A stretch of DNA of 64,000 nt from CAXMST01 sp963712765. Lineage in GTDB: Bacteria; Actinomycetota; Thermoleophilia; Solirubrobacterales; 70-9. Below, one piece after another: positions 17,419 to 26,494 of this stretch; within the stretch, counting starts at the first letter, position 1; each line of letters opens with the position of its first letter. The DNA is taken from the NCBI GenBank assembly GCA_963712765.1, contig CAVQIX010000005.1:62001-126000 (forward strand). The letters run 5' to 3'. The notes under the pieces were generated by a model. It was not told the origin of the DNA and made no database searches. It worked only from the letters and a program-made list of their open reading frames with translations. The position numbers were made by a program, and so were the translations under genes.

Positions 17419-19107
17419 TCAGCCGGCCGCGCCGGCGGGGTCACACCCCTCGGCGGCGAGCTCCGCGACCCAGGCCTCGGCCTCGTCACGGACCCGGTCG
17501 CGGTCCCAGCCGAGCTCGGCGCCGATCGCCTCCGAGACGGGGAGAACGGATTCGGCGGTGCGCAGCCGGGGCGCGGCGAGCAGCCCGAGCCGGGTCCGCC
17601 GCAGCAGTACGTCGCCGACGCTCCGCGCCTGCTCGAGTCGCGCCGCGACGACCGCCTCCGCCAGCAGGTCGGGGTGACCGGGGACGATCGGGCGGGCGAG
17701 TTCGGGGGTCTCGGAGGCGACGGAAAGCACGTTGCGGCCGGCATGGCCGTAACGGAAGCCGAGCTGGCCGACCGCCTTCTCCGGAAGCAGGCCGGGCTCG
17801 AGCCCGTCGGGGGGATCGAGGTCGCCCGGCTGCGCCTCCATGCCCAGTGGGATGTCGGCGGTGCGGCAAGGCAAATCGCGGCCTTCGCGTTCAGCGACCC
17901 GATCGACGGCTTCCTTGGCCATCCGCCGCCAGGTGGTCAGCTTGCCGCCGGTGATCGTCAGCATCCCCGACGAGGTCTCGTAGAGCTCGGCCTTGCGGGA
18001 GATGTCCACCGACTTCTTCGGGTCGCCGGTCGAGATCAGCGGCCTGACCCCGGCGTAGGCGCCCGTCAGGTCCTCGCGGCCGATGCTGGTGCCGAAATAG
18101 TCGTTGACGGCGTGAAGCAGGTACTCGATGTCGTCCGAGCCCGGCCGTACCTCGTCGATGTCGCCGTCGTAGTCGTTGTCGGTGGTCCCGACCAGCGCCC
18201 GCCCATACCACGGCAGGACGAAGATCGTCCGCCCCGACCCCGCGGGCACGATGCAGGCGGCATCGTTGAGCGGAAGCAGCTCCAGCGGGAGAGTCACGTG
18301 CGTCCCGCGGCTCGGCGCGATCCTGGGCACCTCGGTCTCGTCGAGGATCTCGCCCGGACGGACCCGATCGGCCCATACCCCGGTCGCGTTGATCACGTTC
18401 GCGGCGCGGATCTCGACCTCATCGCCGCTCTCGCCGCACACACACCGCACGCCCTCCGCCCTGCCGCCACGCTCGAGCAGCGATGTGACCTCCAGCCGGT
18501 TCGCCGCGACCGCTCCGAAGCGCTCCGCCTCGCCGAGGATCGTCAGGACCAGACGCACGTCGTCGGTCTGGCAGTCGTAGAAGAGGTAGGCGCCCTTCGG
18601 ATCCCGCGGCTCGAGCGCGGGCAGGTACCCGACCGTCTCCTCGGCCGAGATCGTCCGATGCCGATCAGGGGCCCAACCGGCTTCGCCCTCCTCCCCCCGG
18701 CCTCGCTGGCGACGTCCCTGGCCAACCCGCGTGGTCGCCATCACGTCGTACATGTTGAGGCCGATGCCGATCTTCACATCGCGGCGATCATCGCCGAGGG
18801 TGGGCACGAGATAGGGGGTCGGGTAGACGAGATGCGGGGCGAGTTGAACCATCAACTGGCGCTCGAGCAGCGCCTCGCGAACCAGGCCGAGGTCGAAGTT
18901 CTGCAGATAGCGAAGCCCGCCGTGGACCATCTTCGAGCTCCTGCTGGAGGTCCCGAAGGCCCAGTCTCTGCGCTCGACTATCGCGGTCGAGTAGCCCCGC
19001 GACGCCGCATCGAGCGCGACGCCGACGCCGGTCACCCCGCCGCCGATCACGACCACGTCGAACTCCTCGGACTCGAGTTCCTTCAGCGCCCTATCTCGAT
19101 CGATCAT
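17419..19107 (-). CDS. glpD: Glycerol-3-phosphate dehydrogenase (FAD-dependent)
   Basis: Oxidises sn-glycerol 3-phosphate to dihydroxyacetone phosphate at the membrane, passing electrons to the respiratory chain. 562 residues. N-terminal FAD site VVIGGGVTGVGVALDAASRGY, followed by WAFGTSSRSSKMVHGGLRYLQ, a strong GlpD signature, and the VNATGVWAD motif. The C-terminal helical domain (about 400-560) is present. ATG start with GGAGGTCGGG upstream. No glpK or glpF is nearby. Confidence 0.95.
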   Translation of the reverse strand: MIDRDRALKELESEEFDVVVIGGGVTGVGVALDAASRGYSTAIVERRDWAFGTSSRSSKMVHGGLRYLQNFDLGLVREALLERQLMVQLAPHLVYPTPYLVPTLGDDRRDVKIGIGLNMYDVMATTRVGQGRRQRGRGEEGEAGWAPDRHRTISAEETVGYLPALEPRDPKGAYLFYDCQTDDVRLVLTILGEAERFGAVAANRLEVTSLLERGGRAEGVRCVCGESGDEVEIRAANVINATGVWADRVRPGEILDETEVPRIAPSRGTHVTLPLELLPLNDAACIVPAGSGRTIFVLPWYGRALVGTTDNDYDGDIDEVRPGSDDIEYLLHAVNDYFGTSIGREDLTGAYAGVRPLISTGDPKKSVDISRKAELYETSSGMLTITGGKLTTWRRMAKEAVDRVAEREGRDLPCRTADIPLGMEAQPGDLDPPDGLEPGLLPEKAVGQLGFRYGHAGRNVLSVASETPELARPIVPGHPDLLAEAVVAARLEQARSVGDVLLRRTRLGLLAAPRLRTAESVLPVSEAIGAELGWDRDRVRDEAEAWVAELAAEGCDPAGAAG

Positions 19108-19185
19108 CCCGACCTCCGTATCGCGGTCGTCGCTTCTCGAACATCACCGTATCGACCCACCCCCGCCGGCAATGTGACCGGGACC

Positions 19186-19695
19186 TCAGTCGAGCCAGCT
19201 CACGTAGGAGCTGGGAGCTTCCCGCTCGAGCGGACGCGGGTCCTGCACCGGGCGGCCGAGGTAGATCAGGGCGACGAAGCGCTCTTCGGGTCCGACTCCG
19301 ACCGCTTCGAGGCCGGCGGGGTCGCGCAGCACGGCCGGGGTGCGCCAGTAGGCCGCCAGACCACGAGCGTGAGCACCGAGCAGCACCGCGTAGACAGCGC
19401 AGGCCGTGGCGTGCAGATCCTCCTCTGCCTCCAGCGGATCGTCCCCTGTCACCGCCGTGCAGACGACCAGCGTCGGCGCCCGCTCGAGCTTCCCGGCGCC
19501 CTCGGGGCCGCTCGCATCCTGCAGCCGCGCGAGGGCTCTCGGGCCCACGACCCGGAAGCGCCAGGGGTTGGTCAGATGGTGGTTGGGAGCCCAGCGGGCC
19601 AGTTCGAGCAGCTCGGCGACCACCTCCGACTCGACCGGCTCCGGCCGGTAGGCCTTGTGTGTACGCCGCGTTCGAATCGCCTCTTCGAGGTCCAT
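19186..19695 (-). CDS. Nitroreductase family protein
   Basis: 169 residues from the ATG at 19695; an in-frame GTG at 19755 would add 20 residues that do not look like family sequence. FMN-binding nitroreductase fold: MDLEEAIRTRRTHKAYRPEPV at the N-terminus, ARWAPNHHLTNPWRFRVV, and GVGPEERFVALIYLGRP near the C-terminus. Members reduce nitro compounds, quinones or act as flavin reductases with NAD(P)H; the substrate cannot be told. Confidence 0.88.
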   Translation of the reverse strand: MDLEEAIRTRRTHKAYRPEPVESEVVAELLELARWAPNHHLTNPWRFRVVGPRALARLQDASGPEGAGKLERAPTLVVCTAVTGDDPLEAEEDLHATACAVYAVLLGAHARGLAAYWRTPAVLRDPAGLEAVGVGPEERFVALIYLGRPVQDPRPLEREAPSSYVSWLD

Positions 19696-19827
19696 GCAGA
19701 CCACAGTATTGCCGCGGTTGTCGGGCGACTCACCCCCCACTCGCCGGGCGGTCACGTTTCAACGTCTCACCCCACCCTGGCCTGCGTATCGATCGAAGCC
19801 GGATTGCCAGGCTCGGGGCGGCAGGGC

Positions 19828-21771
19828 CTAGGGGAGATCCCGGCGGTAGTAGAGCCAGCCGCCACCGAGCGCGGCCGCGATCGTGGCGAGGACTGCGAGC
19901 AGCACCGGCGTTGAGGGTGTCTCGTTGTCGCCGCCGCCGGGAATGAACGGACCGTCGTCGACTGCCACCGGCACACCCTTGAGGGCGCCGGCTCCGCTCG
20001 AGTCGCCTTTGGCCTGCACCCCCTTGACCTCGCTCTTGGGTCGCCCGCCGCCGCCCTTGCCTGAGCCCGATCCGCCCACTCCCGATCCGGCCCTTCCGAA
20101 ACCGCCGGCTCCGGAGCCGAAGCCCCCCGAACCGCCAAGCCCGAATCCGCCGCCGACTCCCGTCCCGCCGCTCGAGCCCGAGCCTCCTCCGGCGCCTCCC
20201 GAGCCCCCGGAGCCGTTGCCCGCCGAGGTCTTCTTCCGCGGCACCTCCTTGATCGGGAAGGCCTCGCGCTCGAGCGCGGTGAGAGCCTGGGCGGTGACCC
20301 AGACCGGGGTCTGGTCGCTGGCGCGGCTGTATGCATAGTGGCCGTCGGAGCGTTGGCGCTTTCGCAGGTAGGCAAAGCCGTTGTTGGGGCCGCTGCGGAC
20401 CCGCTTGGGCTCAGCGCCGGCGGCGATCAACCCCTGCAGCGCCCAGGCGGTGGATTGGGAGTTGGAAGACCGCCCCTCGTCCAGCGGCCACCCGCCGTCA
20501 CGGCGCTGGGCCTGACGCAGCCAGGCGACCGCCCCGGCACGGTCCAGCGAGCCCCGGCCGGCGACGGCGAGTGCCTGCAGCGCCGCCCCGGTGGAGTCCG
20601 GCTCGCTCGGACCGCGCTTGGTCGAACCCCAGCCGCCATCGCGATTCTGGACCCGCCGCAGCCACCTGGCAGAGCTCTCCAGCCCGTCGGCGCTCTCCCC
20701 CGCCGCAGCCCTGGCGAGGATCGCGTAAGCGGTGAGATTGACCTGTTTCTCGTAGGAGCCCTTGCTGCCCTCGCGGTCGCGGAGTTCACCGATCAGGTTG
20801 CGGCCGCCGAAGCGCTTTGGAGATAACCCGGCCCCCCGGAGGCCGATGATCGTCAGTTCGAGGTCGCCGGTGGTGGTGATCTCATCGACGTTGGCTCGCA
20901 GGTAGTCGAGCGGAGAGCGCCCGCGGCGGCGGACGTCGCGCGGGTTGCGGCCCGCCGCTTCGAGTCCGAGGATCGCCCACTGGGTCATGCCGGGACTGGA
21001 GGAGGCGTCGCGGCCGGTCCCGAAGCCGCCATCGGAGTTCTGGGCCTTGCGCAACCAGGCTGCGCCGTCGCCGGATCCCGCCTGCGCACGATCCGGCGCC
21101 AGAGCCGTCGCGGCCACGGCCAGCGCCAGCAGCAGGCAGACGGCCCCGGTCGCGGCGGCGTCGGGTCGCCAGCGCACCTCGAAGCGCTCGCGGTATCGCT
21201 GGAGCATCCGCACCAGTGCCGGACCAGCGGCGAGCATGATCGCTGCGTTTCCCATCGCGTGAAGGATGTTGAACGGAATTCCCCTGGCTGACAAGGCCAG
21301 GTATCGATCGAGCGACTGCTCACCGCCGAAGTTGACCATCGCCGAGAGATCGAGCAGCGCCCCGTAGAGCAGCCCGGCGAGGGCCGCCGCCGCCGCGAGG
21401 CCCCAGCGGCCAAGGCGTCGCCCCGTGAATAGGGCGAGAGCGGCCCCACCAACCCCGACCAGGCCCCAGCCCGCCATCTGCCAGGGTGTCCAGGGGCCCT
21501 GCCCGAGCCAGAAGTTCGAGATCAGCGCCGACAGAGCGCCGACCGCGAACCCCGGGGGCCCGCCGAGGGTGTAGCCGGCGAGAAGGGCGACGTCGGTGGT
21601 CGCGACCACGTTCGGAAGCGGGGCGAGCATCACCCTGCCGGCCACTCCCAGCGCAGCCATGGCCGCGACCGCGGCGATGATCCGCGCCGTCGGTCGCGAG
21701 CGCTCGAACCAGACCAGCCCGCTGACAAGGACCAGCGCCAGGATGAGCAGGACCGACGGCTGCCAGCTCAA
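19828..21771 (-). CDS. ECF S-component fused to a six-repeat alpha/alpha-toroid domain
   Basis: 647 residues; TTG start overlapping the EcfA stop (TTGA). Residues 1-200 are an ECF substrate-binding membrane protein with about six hydrophobic segments and the signature GQGPWTPWQMAGWGLVG (about 90-106), as in CbrT-type proteins. Residues 206-231 form a further hydrophobic stretch ending APDRAQAG, resembling a signal peptide or anchor. Residues about 236-505 hold WLRKAQNSDGGFG-like QW motifs (236, 367, 414, 465) and six helices of the type TxxALxxLxxxG, as in squalene-cyclase/prenyltransferase toroids and the alpha domain of intrinsic factor. A Gly/Ser-rich linker (about 515-590) and a C-terminal membrane segment follow. 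Last gene of the B12-riboswitch operon. Confidence 0.85.
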   Translation of the reverse strand: MSWQPSVLLILALVLVSGLVWFERSRPTARIIAAVAAMAALGVAGRVMLAPLPNVVATTDVALLAGYTLGGPPGFAVGALSALISNFWLGQGPWTPWQMAGWGLVGVGGAALALFTGRRLGRWGLAAAAALAGLLYGALLDLSAMVNFGGEQSLDRYLALSARGIPFNILHAMGNAAIMLAAGPALVRMLQRYRERFEVRWRPDAAATGAVCLLLALAVAATALAPDRAQAGSGDGAAWLRKAQNSDGGFGTGRDASSSPGMTQWAILGLEAAGRNPRDVRRRGRSPLDYLRANVDEITTTGDLELTIIGLRGAGLSPKRFGGRNLIGELRDREGSKGSYEKQVNLTAYAILARAAAGESADGLESSARWLRRVQNRDGGWGSTKRGPSEPDSTGAALQALAVAGRGSLDRAGAVAWLRQAQRRDGGWPLDEGRSSNSQSTAWALQGLIAAGAEPKRVRSGPNNGFAYLRKRQRSDGHYAYSRASDQTPVWVTAQALTALEREAFPIKEVPRKKTSAGNGSGGSGGAGGGSGSSGGTGVGGGFGLGGSGGFGSGAGGFGRAGSGVGGSGSGKGGGGRPKSEVKGVQAKGDSSGAGALKGVPVAVDDGPFIPGGGDNETPSTPVLLAVLATIAAALGGGWLYYRRDLP

Positions 21772-23405
21772 CGGCCTTCGCCTCCCGCCAGGCGGAGCGC
21801 GGACCGGGCCAGCAGCGCCGCACCGGCCTCGGGGGTTATCGCCCGGCCGGAGGTGATGCGGGCCGTCTCGGTCGTGAAGTACCAGCCGCCGGCCAGCAGC
21901 TCCTCCGCGGGCGCCTCGGCGAGGACCTCCCCGCGGGCGAGGAGAACCACCCGGTCGCTGATCGCCGCGGCGAGCTCGACGTCATGGGTGGCGACGACGA
22001 CGCCGCAGCCGGTGGCGGCGAGCTCGCCCAGCCAGCGGGCCAGCTCGCCCTTTCGCTCAGGATCGAGCCCGCGGGTCGGCTCGTCGAGACAGACCAGGCC
22101 CGGCCCATGGCCGCCGGCGCCGCGGCCGGCGAATGCGATCGCCAAGGCGAGGCGCTGACGCTCGCCGCCGGAGAGATCGCGGGGGTCGCGGTCGGTGTCG
22201 ATCTGCAGGCCGGCCGCGGCGAGAGCCACCTCCCCGTCCAGCCCCGGCAGCTCCTCCGAGACCCGCTCGTGGACGAAGAAGTCGTCGGGTCGCTGGGTGA
22301 GCAATGCGCATCCGCCCGCCGCCTCGATCGAGCCGGCAGCGGGCTTGACGATGCCCGCGGCGGCGCGCAGCAGGGTGCTCTTGCCGGCGCCGTTGGGCCC
22401 GATCACCGTGACGGTCTCTCCAGCGCCGACGCGTAGATCGACCCCGTGCAGCACCTCGCGCCGGGCGAGGCCGGCGTCGAGCTCGACCCTGAGCCCGGCC
22501 GCCACCAGGGCATCGGGTCGGGCGCCCGGGTCAACCCGTGGCGGCCCGTTGCCGTCAGCGGCCGTCGGGCCGGTCTCGGGGAGGTGGGGAAGGGCCGCCC
22601 GGGCCGCCTTCACGCTGACCGGGCGATCCGGGAGTCCGGCGAGTTCGAACAGGCGCGAAGCCGGTGTCCTGAGCCAAGGAGCGCGCTCACAGGCGAAGCG
22701 CCCAAACCGTTCCGGGTCACCGTCGTAGACGAGTTCACCCCCTTCGAGTGCGACGATCCGGTCGGCCCCGGCGAGACAGCGCTCGAGCCGGTGCTCGCCG
22801 AGCAGGATCGTGACGCCCCACTCGTCGTTGAGGCGCCGCAGCAGGGAGAGCAGCTCGTCGCCGGCGACGGGGTCGAGCTGCGACGTCGGCTCGTCCAGCA
22901 GCAGCAGTGGCGGCCGGGTGACGAGAGCCGCTGCGATCGCCACCCGCTGCAGCTCACCACCGGATAGGGCATCGGTGGTGCGCTCCAGGAGCGGCTCGAT
23001 CGCCAGGGCGAGGGCGACCTCCTCGACCGCGCGGGCGCTCTGCCCCGGCTCCCGGCCGCGAAGCTCGAGCGGCAGCCCGAGCTCGGCCCCGACGGTCGTG
23101 GAGACGACCTGCGTCTCGGGCTCCTGGGCGACGAATCCCACCGAGGAGGCGAGCTCAGCGGGTCCCACGTCACGGGTGGATCGACCGTCGATCTCGACAT
23201 CGCCTCTGAACTCACCGCCGTGGAAATGCGGGACGAGACCGCTGGCCGCGCGCAGCAGGGTCGACTTGCCGGAGCCGGATCGGCCCGCGACGACGACGAA
23301 CTCACCGGCCGCGATCTCGAGGTCGAGGTCCCGCAGGGCCGGGGCCGGCGAGTTCGGGTAGGAGTACGTCGCTCCCTGGATGCGGAGCAGGCGCTGGTCA
23401 GCCAC
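21768..23405 (-). CDS. ecfA: Energy-coupling factor ATPase, fused EcfA1-EcfA2
   Basis: 545 residues carrying both ABC ATPase halves of an ECF importer. First half: Walker A GRSGSGKST (about 41-49), signature LSGGELQRVAIA, Walker B LLLLDEPTSQLDP. Second half: GPNGAGKST, LSGGERQRLALA, VCLDEPTRGLDP. The GTG start at 23405 overlaps the EcfT stop by 8 nt; a longer open frame upstream is Arg-rich shadow. All catalytic motifs are intact. ATP hydrolysis here drives toppling of the S-component for vitamin uptake. Confidence 0.93.
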   Translation of the reverse strand: MADQRLLRIQGATYSYPNSPAPALRDLDLEIAAGEFVVVAGRSGSGKSTLLRAASGLVPHFHGGEFRGDVEIDGRSTRDVGPAELASSVGFVAQEPETQVVSTTVGAELGLPLELRGREPGQSARAVEEVALALAIEPLLERTTDALSGGELQRVAIAAALVTRPPLLLLDEPTSQLDPVAGDELLSLLRRLNDEWGVTILLGEHRLERCLAGADRIVALEGGELVYDGDPERFGRFACERAPWLRTPASRLFELAGLPDRPVSVKAARAALPHLPETGPTAADGNGPPRVDPGARPDALVAAGLRVELDAGLARREVLHGVDLRVGAGETVTVIGPNGAGKSTLLRAAAGIVKPAAGSIEAAGGCALLTQRPDDFFVHERVSEELPGLDGEVALAAAGLQIDTDRDPRDLSGGERQRLALAIAFAGRGAGGHGPGLVCLDEPTRGLDPERKGELARWLGELAATGCGVVVATHDVELAAAISDRVVLLARGEVLAEAPAEELLAGGWYFTTETARITSGRAITPEAGAALLARSALRLAGGEGR

Positions 23406-24315
23406 CCGGGGCCCCCGATCCGGCTCGGGCGCGGCGGCGGCGTCGCGCCGCCGGGCCGGCGAACGGCAGCGTCGCCAGGGCCGGAATGGCGATCGCCAGC
23501 GCGAGCGTCGGTCCGTCGAGGGCGAGGGTGACCGTCGGGTAGGAGTCGAAGTCCCCGACACCGGTGAGGAGCGAGGTGATGATCAGGGCCAGGAGTGTGG
23601 CCCCGACGAGCGCCAGCGGCACCTCCCCCGGTCGCCTCCGGTGCCTGACCCGCGGCAAGCGGCCTGCGAGACCGTAGCCGCGCAGCTCGAGGGTGGCGGC
23701 GACGTCGAGGGAGCGGTCGAGGGACCCGGCGATCAGCCGTCTCGCCATCGACCCGCGGCTCACCTGAGCGGCGGCGGGCCCGCGCAGCGAGGAGGCCTCA
23801 CCGAGCCGCGAGGCGTCGGCCACCGCGAGCGGTACCAGCCGGGATACCAGGGTCGCGGTGAGCGCCGATCGGCCCGCCCATGGCCGCAGGCCCCGGAGAA
23901 TCCGATCGGGATCCACGCAGGCCGACCAGGTGGCGAAGATGACGAGCGCGGCAAGGATCCGGAGCGCCAGCACTCCCCCCTCGGCCAGTGCCTCGGCGGA
24001 GACGTCTATCTGCCCGAGCACCGGCAGCTCCCAGCCGCGGAGGAGAATGGTCTCGCCACGCTGGCTGGCGAGCGCGTTGACGACGATCACGGTCACGGCG
24101 AGCGTGAGCCCGAACCGGAGCGGTGCAAGCGCCGATCCCAGCGCGGCTGACAGACGCGCGGCCGCCAGGGCCGCCAGGGCCGCGACGGCGATGATCAACG
24201 GACTCGAGAAGGCAAACGCTGCGAGGGCCAGGGGGCCGAGGTAGAGAGCCGCGACCCAGGGGCGGGCTGAGCCGAGAGGGCCGGGACGTGGCGAGTAGGC
24301 GAGCGCCGTTCGCAT
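23398..24315 (-). CDS. ecfT: Energy-coupling factor transmembrane protein EcfT
   Basis: 305 residues from the ATG at 24315, which overlaps the stop of the upstream DUF4430 gene (TGATG). Several hydrophobic segments (about 18-60 and 75-95), then the cytoplasmic coupling helices with the two x-R-G motifs typical of EcfT (EASSLRGPAA and LELRGYG), then C-terminal membrane segments. EcfT links the ATPases to the S-component. Confidence 0.88.
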   Translation of the reverse strand: MRTALAYSPRPGPLGSARPWVAALYLGPLALAAFAFSSPLIIAVAALAALAAARLSAALGSALAPLRFGLTLAVTVIVVNALASQRGETILLRGWELPVLGQIDVSAEALAEGGVLALRILAALVIFATWSACVDPDRILRGLRPWAGRSALTATLVSRLVPLAVADASRLGEASSLRGPAAAQVSRGSMARRLIAGSLDRSLDVAATLELRGYGLAGRLPRVRHRRRPGEVPLALVGATLLALIITSLLTGVGDFDSYPTVTLALDGPTLALAIAIPALATLPFAGPAARRRRRARAGSGAPGG

Positions 24316-25304
24316 CAGCAGTCCGCGCTCTCCTGAACGGGGATATCGACGCCCTGACCGACGGGAAGCGAGGCCGGTGCCGCGCCGGGTGCGGCTGAGA
24401 TCGCCGCGTAGCGATCGGTCAGCAGCTCCTCGTCGAGCAGGGCGACGGCTGCCGGCAGCGAGTCGGCCGAGGTCGCCGACACGATCCAGGTCGGCTGATC
24501 CTCGCCTCTGCGGACCGCCGCAACCCAACCGACCTCGCCCAGCCTCGCGAGCTCACGGTCGCGCTCGTCGCGAGCCGACAGCACCCAACCGGCTCCGCAT
24601 CGCTCAGGGACCGCGTAGACGCCGCTGGCTCCCGGACCCCTCGCGAGCGTCGCCGCATCATCGTCCTCGCGTACCCGCCCCCACTCGCCGACCAGCACCC
24701 GCAGCGTTTCCTCGGCAGCCTGGGCGGCATCCGTGGACTCCAGGACGGGGGCCTGCACCCCGGCCTCGGCGAGGCGATCGGCGACCTCATCGCAACTGGC
24801 GCCGGCCGCGAAGCAGATCACCTCGGTCGGAAACCGCTCACCGTCGAATCCATTGACGAACGGCTCGGGGTAGGAGCCGACCACAGCCGGGACCCGGTAG
24901 GCGTTGGTCCAGTCCCGGTAGTCCCACCAGACCTCGTCGCCCGCTCTGACGCGGGCCTCGCCGGCACCGACCGGCGACCAGTATCCGTTCACGTAGAAGA
25001 ACCAGTCCCGCTGGCGACCCGCCTCGACCGTTCCCTCGATGCCCTCGATCGAGTCGACGAAGTTGCCGCCGTAGGAGGTCTCGATCTCGGCCTCGGCATC
25101 GAGGAAGCGGACCACGGAGTCGGATTCGGCCGGGTCGGTCAGGGTGGCGTCGAGCAGGCGCTCGGAGCCGTGATCGCGAGTCACCGTCAACGCTGCGAAG
25201 CCCTGATCGCGCTCCCCCGCGCCCACCCCGCAACCGGTGGCTGTGGCGACGATCGCGCTCGCCACCACCGTCACGACGGCGCGGATGGCAGCCCGGGGGG
25301 TCAG
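24315..25304 (-). CDS. DUF4430 (transcobalamin C-terminal-like) lipoprotein
   Basis: About 329 residues. No ATG is available: the best start is a CTG at 25304 that overlaps the upstream stop (CTGA) and gives a proper signal peptide, with basic n-region TPRAAIR, hydrophobic core and lipobox ATGC (Cys25). A GTG at 25274 is the alternative (319 residues). Residues about 38-135 are a DUF4430 domain (DWFFYVNGYWSPVGAGEARVRAGDEVWWDYRDW), the fold of the C-terminal beta domain of transcobalamin. A second domain (about 140-325) with VLVGEWGRV, GVYAVP and QPTWIVSATSADSLPAA is not recognised. Likely anchored outside the membrane as a cobalamin-capture partner of the ECF importer; the ligand is inferred from the riboswitch. 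Confidence 0.8.
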   Translation of the reverse strand: MTPRAAIRAVVTVVASAIVATATGCGVGAGERDQGFAALTVTRDHGSERLLDATLTDPAESDSVVRFLDAEAEIETSYGGNFVDSIEGIEGTVEAGRQRDWFFYVNGYWSPVGAGEARVRAGDEVWWDYRDWTNAYRVPAVVGSYPEPFVNGFDGERFPTEVICFAAGASCDEVADRLAEAGVQAPVLESTDAAQAAEETLRVLVGEWGRVREDDDAATLARGPGASGVYAVPERCGAGWVLSARDERDRELARLGEVGWVAAVRRGEDQPTWIVSATSADSLPAAVALLDEELLTDRYAAISAAPGAAPASLPVGQGVDIPVQESADC

Positions 25305-26281
25305 CGCCGCTTGACCTTCTCGCAGCTGCCGCGCACGATCAGCTTCTGGCCCTCGCGCGCGACCACCTCGTCCCGGCCGCCGCCGCAGCGGATGATCGGA
25401 GCCGAACCGCCGGCGCGGCGGACGTCGATGCGGTCGCCACCCGCCAGGGTGGTGATCTTGTTCTGTCCGCGGGTTGCCTTGACACGATCGGGCCGGTTCG
25501 TCCCGACGTGCTTGGTCAGCTGACCGGGAGGGCACTCGGGTAGCGAGCAGATCTTGACCAGGTTCGACGGGATCGCCCCATCGCGGACGCCGCGGAGGCG
25601 GGTGATCGGCGCGGAGGCCTTGACCTCAGCGGTGCCGTCGGCGCCGGTCACCCTCCCGGTGCCCTTGATGCGTACACCGGCTGCGGGCGAGGCGGTGCCG
25701 TCGTCCCCGTACTCGGTGGCCTCGACGGTCAAGGTCTCGCCCGCAGGCACGCGTGCCGGGGCCGCTATCTCGAGCTCCGCCGGAGTCGGCTGGGTGAAGT
25801 CCTCGATCAGGAACCAGAGGATGTCGTCGCCGTGCTCGACCGGGGTACCGTCGCCGCCGGTCTGCGAGCCAATGTGGTTGCGCTTCACGTACCAGTAGCC
25901 GGTGGAGGGCGCCCGGAAGCCGCCGATTCCGCAGAGTCCGAGGCCGAAGTCGAAGGCATCGGTGATATCGAGCGGCCGCAGGCTTCGATTGGTGAGCTGG
26001 GCATGCTTGATGATCCCGAGCGCGTTCGAGTCGCCGAGCTTGGCCTTGCGACCGGAGCCCCCGGTGCCCTCGCCGAAGCAATCGGCCCTCGGCGAGGTCC
26101 TGACCTTCGTCGGACCGGTGTACTGGCGTTGGTCGACCAGCGAGACACCGTCGGCGATGACCCGGAGGTCGGCCCCGTCCCTGTTGGCCGCCTCGGCGGC
26201 GCCGGCGGCTACGAAGCAGGTCAGCACAGCTACGCAGGGAGCCGCCATGGCCCGGCGCAGGCGTGAGAGGTGTGTGGACAT
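25301..26281 (-). CDS. Secreted DUF4430-like protein, first gene of B12 operon
   Basis: 326 residues from the ATG at 26281 (GGAAAGG site). Signal peptide of about 31 residues ending GAAEA. Residues about 35-160 form a DUF4430/transcobalamin-beta-like domain (LGIIKHAQLTNRSL, STGYWYVKRNHIGSQ, GDDILWFLIEDF) with two Cys in FGLGLCGIGGF and RADCFG. An Ig-like strand-rich part (APARVPAGETLTVEATEYGDD) follows. The C-terminus has TTLAGGDRIDVRRAGG and CGGGRDEVV, like short RTX/beta-roll units. It is directly downstream of the cobalamin riboswitch. Confidence 0.8.
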   Translation of the reverse strand: MSTHLSRLRRAMAAPCVAVLTCFVAAGAAEAANRDGADLRVIADGVSLVDQRQYTGPTKVRTSPRADCFGEGTGGSGRKAKLGDSNALGIIKHAQLTNRSLRPLDITDAFDFGLGLCGIGGFRAPSTGYWYVKRNHIGSQTGGDGTPVEHGDDILWFLIEDFTQPTPAELEIAAPARVPAGETLTVEATEYGDDGTASPAAGVRIKGTGRVTGADGTAEVKASAPITRLRGVRDGAIPSNLVKICSLPECPPGQLTKHVGTNRPDRVKATRGQNKITTLAGGDRIDVRRAGGSAPIIRCGGGRDEVVAREGQKLIVRGSCEKVKRR

Positions 26282-26322
26282 GGCCACCCTTTCCTCGAGG
26301 GTTTGCGTTGGCGCGGCCGGAG

Positions 26323-26490
26323 CTAGGTCTCCTGACTTGCGGGACTGACGCCGCGCCTTCCCAGAGCCATCGTCTGGCTCCAGTGGCTGGTACGACCCGG
26401 GCCCGTGGCCCAGCGCCGTGCGACGCCTCACCCGGTCACAGTGGCGGGACCGTGCCGGAATCTCACCGGACTTCCCTGAACACCGACCGT
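26323..26490 (-). ncRNA. Cobalamin riboswitch
   Basis: The minus strand carries the conserved cobalamin aptamer parts in order: AGGGAAGTCCGGTGAGA with TTCCGGCACGGTCCCGCC, the B12-box core CCGCCACTGTGACCGG, a second GCCACTGG, and the 3' element AAGTCAGGAGACC at about 26323-26338. About 40 nt separate it from the ATG at 26281. In that gap, ACCCT/AGGGT arms (26286-26302) fold around CGAGGAA, covering the ribosome-binding site, so control of translation is plausible. B12 binding should reduce expression of the operon. Confidence 0.95.
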
Positions 26491-26494
26491 ATGG

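Noticed and set aside
17674..19914. 746-codon plus-strand frame opposite glpD and the nitroreductase
   Set aside because: Both minus-strand genes have clear catalytic motifs; this frame has none and no ribosome-binding site.
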